Origin: Citrobacter amalonaticus
GTDB lineage: Bacteria > Pseudomonadota > Gammaproteobacteria > Enterobacterales > Enterobacteriaceae
Length of the DNA stretch: 64,000 nucleotides
Assembly (NCBI RefSeq): GCF_001559075.2
Contig: NZ_CP014015.2
Location: 930,001 to 994,000 of the forward strand
Direction: 5' to 3'
Below are positions 62,663-64,000 of the stretch, piece after piece; position 1 is the first letter of the stretch, and each line of letters opens with the position of its first letter. A program made the translations under genes and the position numbers. Under the pieces are notes generated by a model, which did no database searches, was not told the DNA's origin, and saw only the letters and a list, made by a program, of their open reading frames with translations.

Positions 62663-62741
62663 TTTGGAGTGCGTAAGGCATTATAAACCTTACGCTCTTG
62701 TTGGCAAGGGACAGACCTGCTGACTGGCGATTAATTCGCCG

Positions 62742-63479
62742 TCAGCATTTCGGTTTGCTACCCTGCGGCGGCAGGTAACGCAGCGGGTCGATGGCCGTCG
62801 CGCGGTAGCGAATCTGGAAGTGCAACCGCACCGAGGCCGCATCAGTACTGCCCATCGTGGCGATTTTCTGTCCTGCCTTCACGCTTTGTCCGTTATTCAC
62901 CAGTAACGTATCGTTGTGGGCGTAGGCGGTAATGTAATCTTCACTGTGTTTGATCATAATGAGATTACCGTAACCCCGCAGTTGGTTGCCCACGTAGACC
63001 ACCTTCCCAGCTCCGGCGGCATAAACTGGCGTACCACGGGCAGCGGAAATGTCGATCCCTTTGTTGCCCCCATCCGCGGTGGAATAAGGCAATATCACCT
63101 TACCGCTGGCAGGCCATCGCCAACAACGCTGACCTACTGGCGGCCAGGACGATTGCGGCACAGAAGATGACGGTCTGGCGGCGGCTGTTTTGGTCGTCGA
63201 CTTTTTAGTGGATTTCGATGAGACCGTTTTCGAACCAGCGAGCTTCAGCTTTTGCCCAACTTCAATGGTGTACGGCGGCGAAATGCCGTTCAGACGCGCA
63301 AGGTCTTTGACGCTGGTACCGGTCGTGCGTGAAATACGATAAAGGGTATCCCCCCGTTTGACGGTATAAACGGCGCCAGAATCAGACGATTTGCTCCCCG
63401 AGCAGCCCACGACAAGCAATCCCGCACAAAGCAGCATGGCAATACCCAGGCTATTTTTCTTCAGGCGTCCTGCGCTCAA
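62742..63479 (-). CDS. actS: LysM/LytM-domain lipoprotein, amidase activator ActS (YgeR)
   Basis: 245 residues from the TTG at 63479 (GAGGAA upstream; MSAGRLKKN as in E. coli). Lipobox VVGC near residue 26 predicts an outer-membrane lipoprotein. LysM domain YTVKRGDTLYRISRTTGTSV (about 40-85) and a C-terminal LytM domain in which the metal-site residues are lost (NKGIDIS instead of H-x3-D, LHFQI instead of H-x-H). Degenerate LytM proteins activate AmiABC amidases. Order glyU-actS-xdhA is that of E. coli. Confidence 0.92.
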   Translation of the reverse strand: MSAGRLKKNSLGIAMLLCAGLLVVGCSGSKSSDSGAVYTVKRGDTLYRISRTTGTSVKDLARLNGISPPYTIEVGQKLKLAGSKTVSSKSTKKSTTKTAAARPSSSVPQSSWPPVGQRCWRWPASGKVILPYSTADGGNKGIDISAARGTPVYAAGAGKVVYVGNQLRGYGNLIMIKHSEDYITAYAHNDTLLVNNGQSVKAGQKIATMGSTDAASVRLHFQIRYRATAIDPLRYLPPQGSKPKC

Positions 63480-63800
63480 AACCGTTCCTCGCAATATTCA
63501 CAGACGCCATATGATAGCAGCCATAATCCGGATGCCAAATTTATTGAATCGGTAAGTACCATCACGGATCGCCTGATAAACGCTATCACCACCGCTTAGC
63601 GTGTATCACAATGAGTTGATTAAACTCATAATGATACGCAGAGTGCTCATCGCTAAAGGTCGGAACCCTCTCCCGACAGGCCATATTATTATCTCCGTCA
63701 CACTTCCCTTTTCTCGCGGCTCAACTTTGCGCTTCTGGCGTAATTCTTGCCTGATTTAACGGTTGTTCAGGAACCGAATAGTTAAATCAAGGGGACGTTT
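63480..63800. other. Divergent region between actS and xdhA
   Basis: 320 bases without a gene, holding the promoters for both. No clear repeat or riboswitch was recognised. Confidence 0.5.
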
Positions 63801-64000
63801 ATGGATGCGCGGGAAGCAACCGCTACCGGAGAGTCATGTATGCGCGTGGATGCCATCGCTAAAGTGACCGGGCGGGCTCGATATACTGATGATTATATGA
63901 TGGCGGGCATGTGTTATGCCCGATACGTTCGCAGTCCGATTGCCCACGGTTACGCCACCAGCATCAACTGTGACGAGGCGAAAAGCCTGCCCGGGGTACT
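63801..64000 (+). CDS. xdhA: Xanthine dehydrogenase molybdenum-binding subunit XdhA (5' end)
   Basis: 66 codons are visible before the window ends; ATG after AAGGGGAC. From codon 14 it reads MRVDAIAKVTGRARYTDDYM then YARYVRSPIAHGYATSI, as the start of E. coli XdhA, the molybdopterin-binding subunit of purine-oxidising xanthine dehydrogenase. The 13 extra N-terminal residues depend on using the first ATG; the second ATG (63840) would give the E. coli start. Confidence 0.9.
   Translation, partial: MDAREATATGESCMRVDAIAKVTGRARYTDDYMMAGMCYARYVRSPIAHGYATSINCDEAKSLPGV

Overview
The window is enterobacterial chromosome, most like a Citrobacter or Klebsiella relative. Evidence: an E. coli-type fim operon with its invertible switch and a Klebsiella-type fimK at its end; E. 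coli-like iadA, yjiG, yjiH and hypT; and at the right end tRNA-Gly(CCC) (glyU) followed by actS (ygeR) and xdhA. The species cannot be fixed from sequence alone.

Left part (1-28.5 kb), surface adhesion and signalling. Three chaperone-usher fimbrial operons are present: 1-4492 (minus strand, adhesin cut by the window edge), fimB-fimE-fimS-fimAICDFGHK (6464-16643, plus strand, switch lying in the OFF orientation), and 23119-27898 (minus). Between them lie a LOG-family hydrolase, a convergent LuxR/LuxI quorum-sensing pair, a small monooxygenase-fold protein, and a LysR regulator divergent from an aspartase-like lyase and a Dcu-type C4-dicarboxylate transporter.

Middle part (28.5-48.3 kb). A LuxR-type regulator and an EvgS/BvgS-type hybrid kinase with its response regulator lie upstream of the third fimbrial operon. 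They are followed by yjiH-yjiG-iadA-hypT, an aspartate/glutamate racemase, a TRAP transporter plus SDR dehydrogenase plus RbsD/FucU-like operon with a LacI repressor (the same 12-bp operator sits before both the operon and the repressor gene), an IprA-like regulator, a large autotransporter, the broken tail of a second fimK-like EAL gene, and a VOC-family protein.

Right part (48.36-62.64 kb). A 14.2-kb integrated element is bounded by perfect 54-bp direct repeats of the 3' part of tRNA-Gly(CCC). It carries a tyrosine integrase, a leftward operon of small proteins and DNA-binding proteins, a tape-measure-like protein, an AP2-like protein behind a strongly structured leader, a rightward capsid pair (decoration protein plus lambda gpE-type major capsid protein), and a two-gene cargo operon near attR (HNH-like plus RN-HEPN-like) that looks like an anti-phage module. 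No terminase, portal, protease, lysis or other tail gene is seen. Size, site and content fit a phage satellite that remodels a helper's capsid, and perhaps its tail, rather than a self-sufficient prophage. Its 1-2 kb non-coding stretches are rich in palindromes, repeats and hairpins and probably hold the origin, the control switch and structured RNAs.

This element is the strongest candidate for an undescribed system in the window. All functional assignments rest on reading motifs and gene order; no database search was run.
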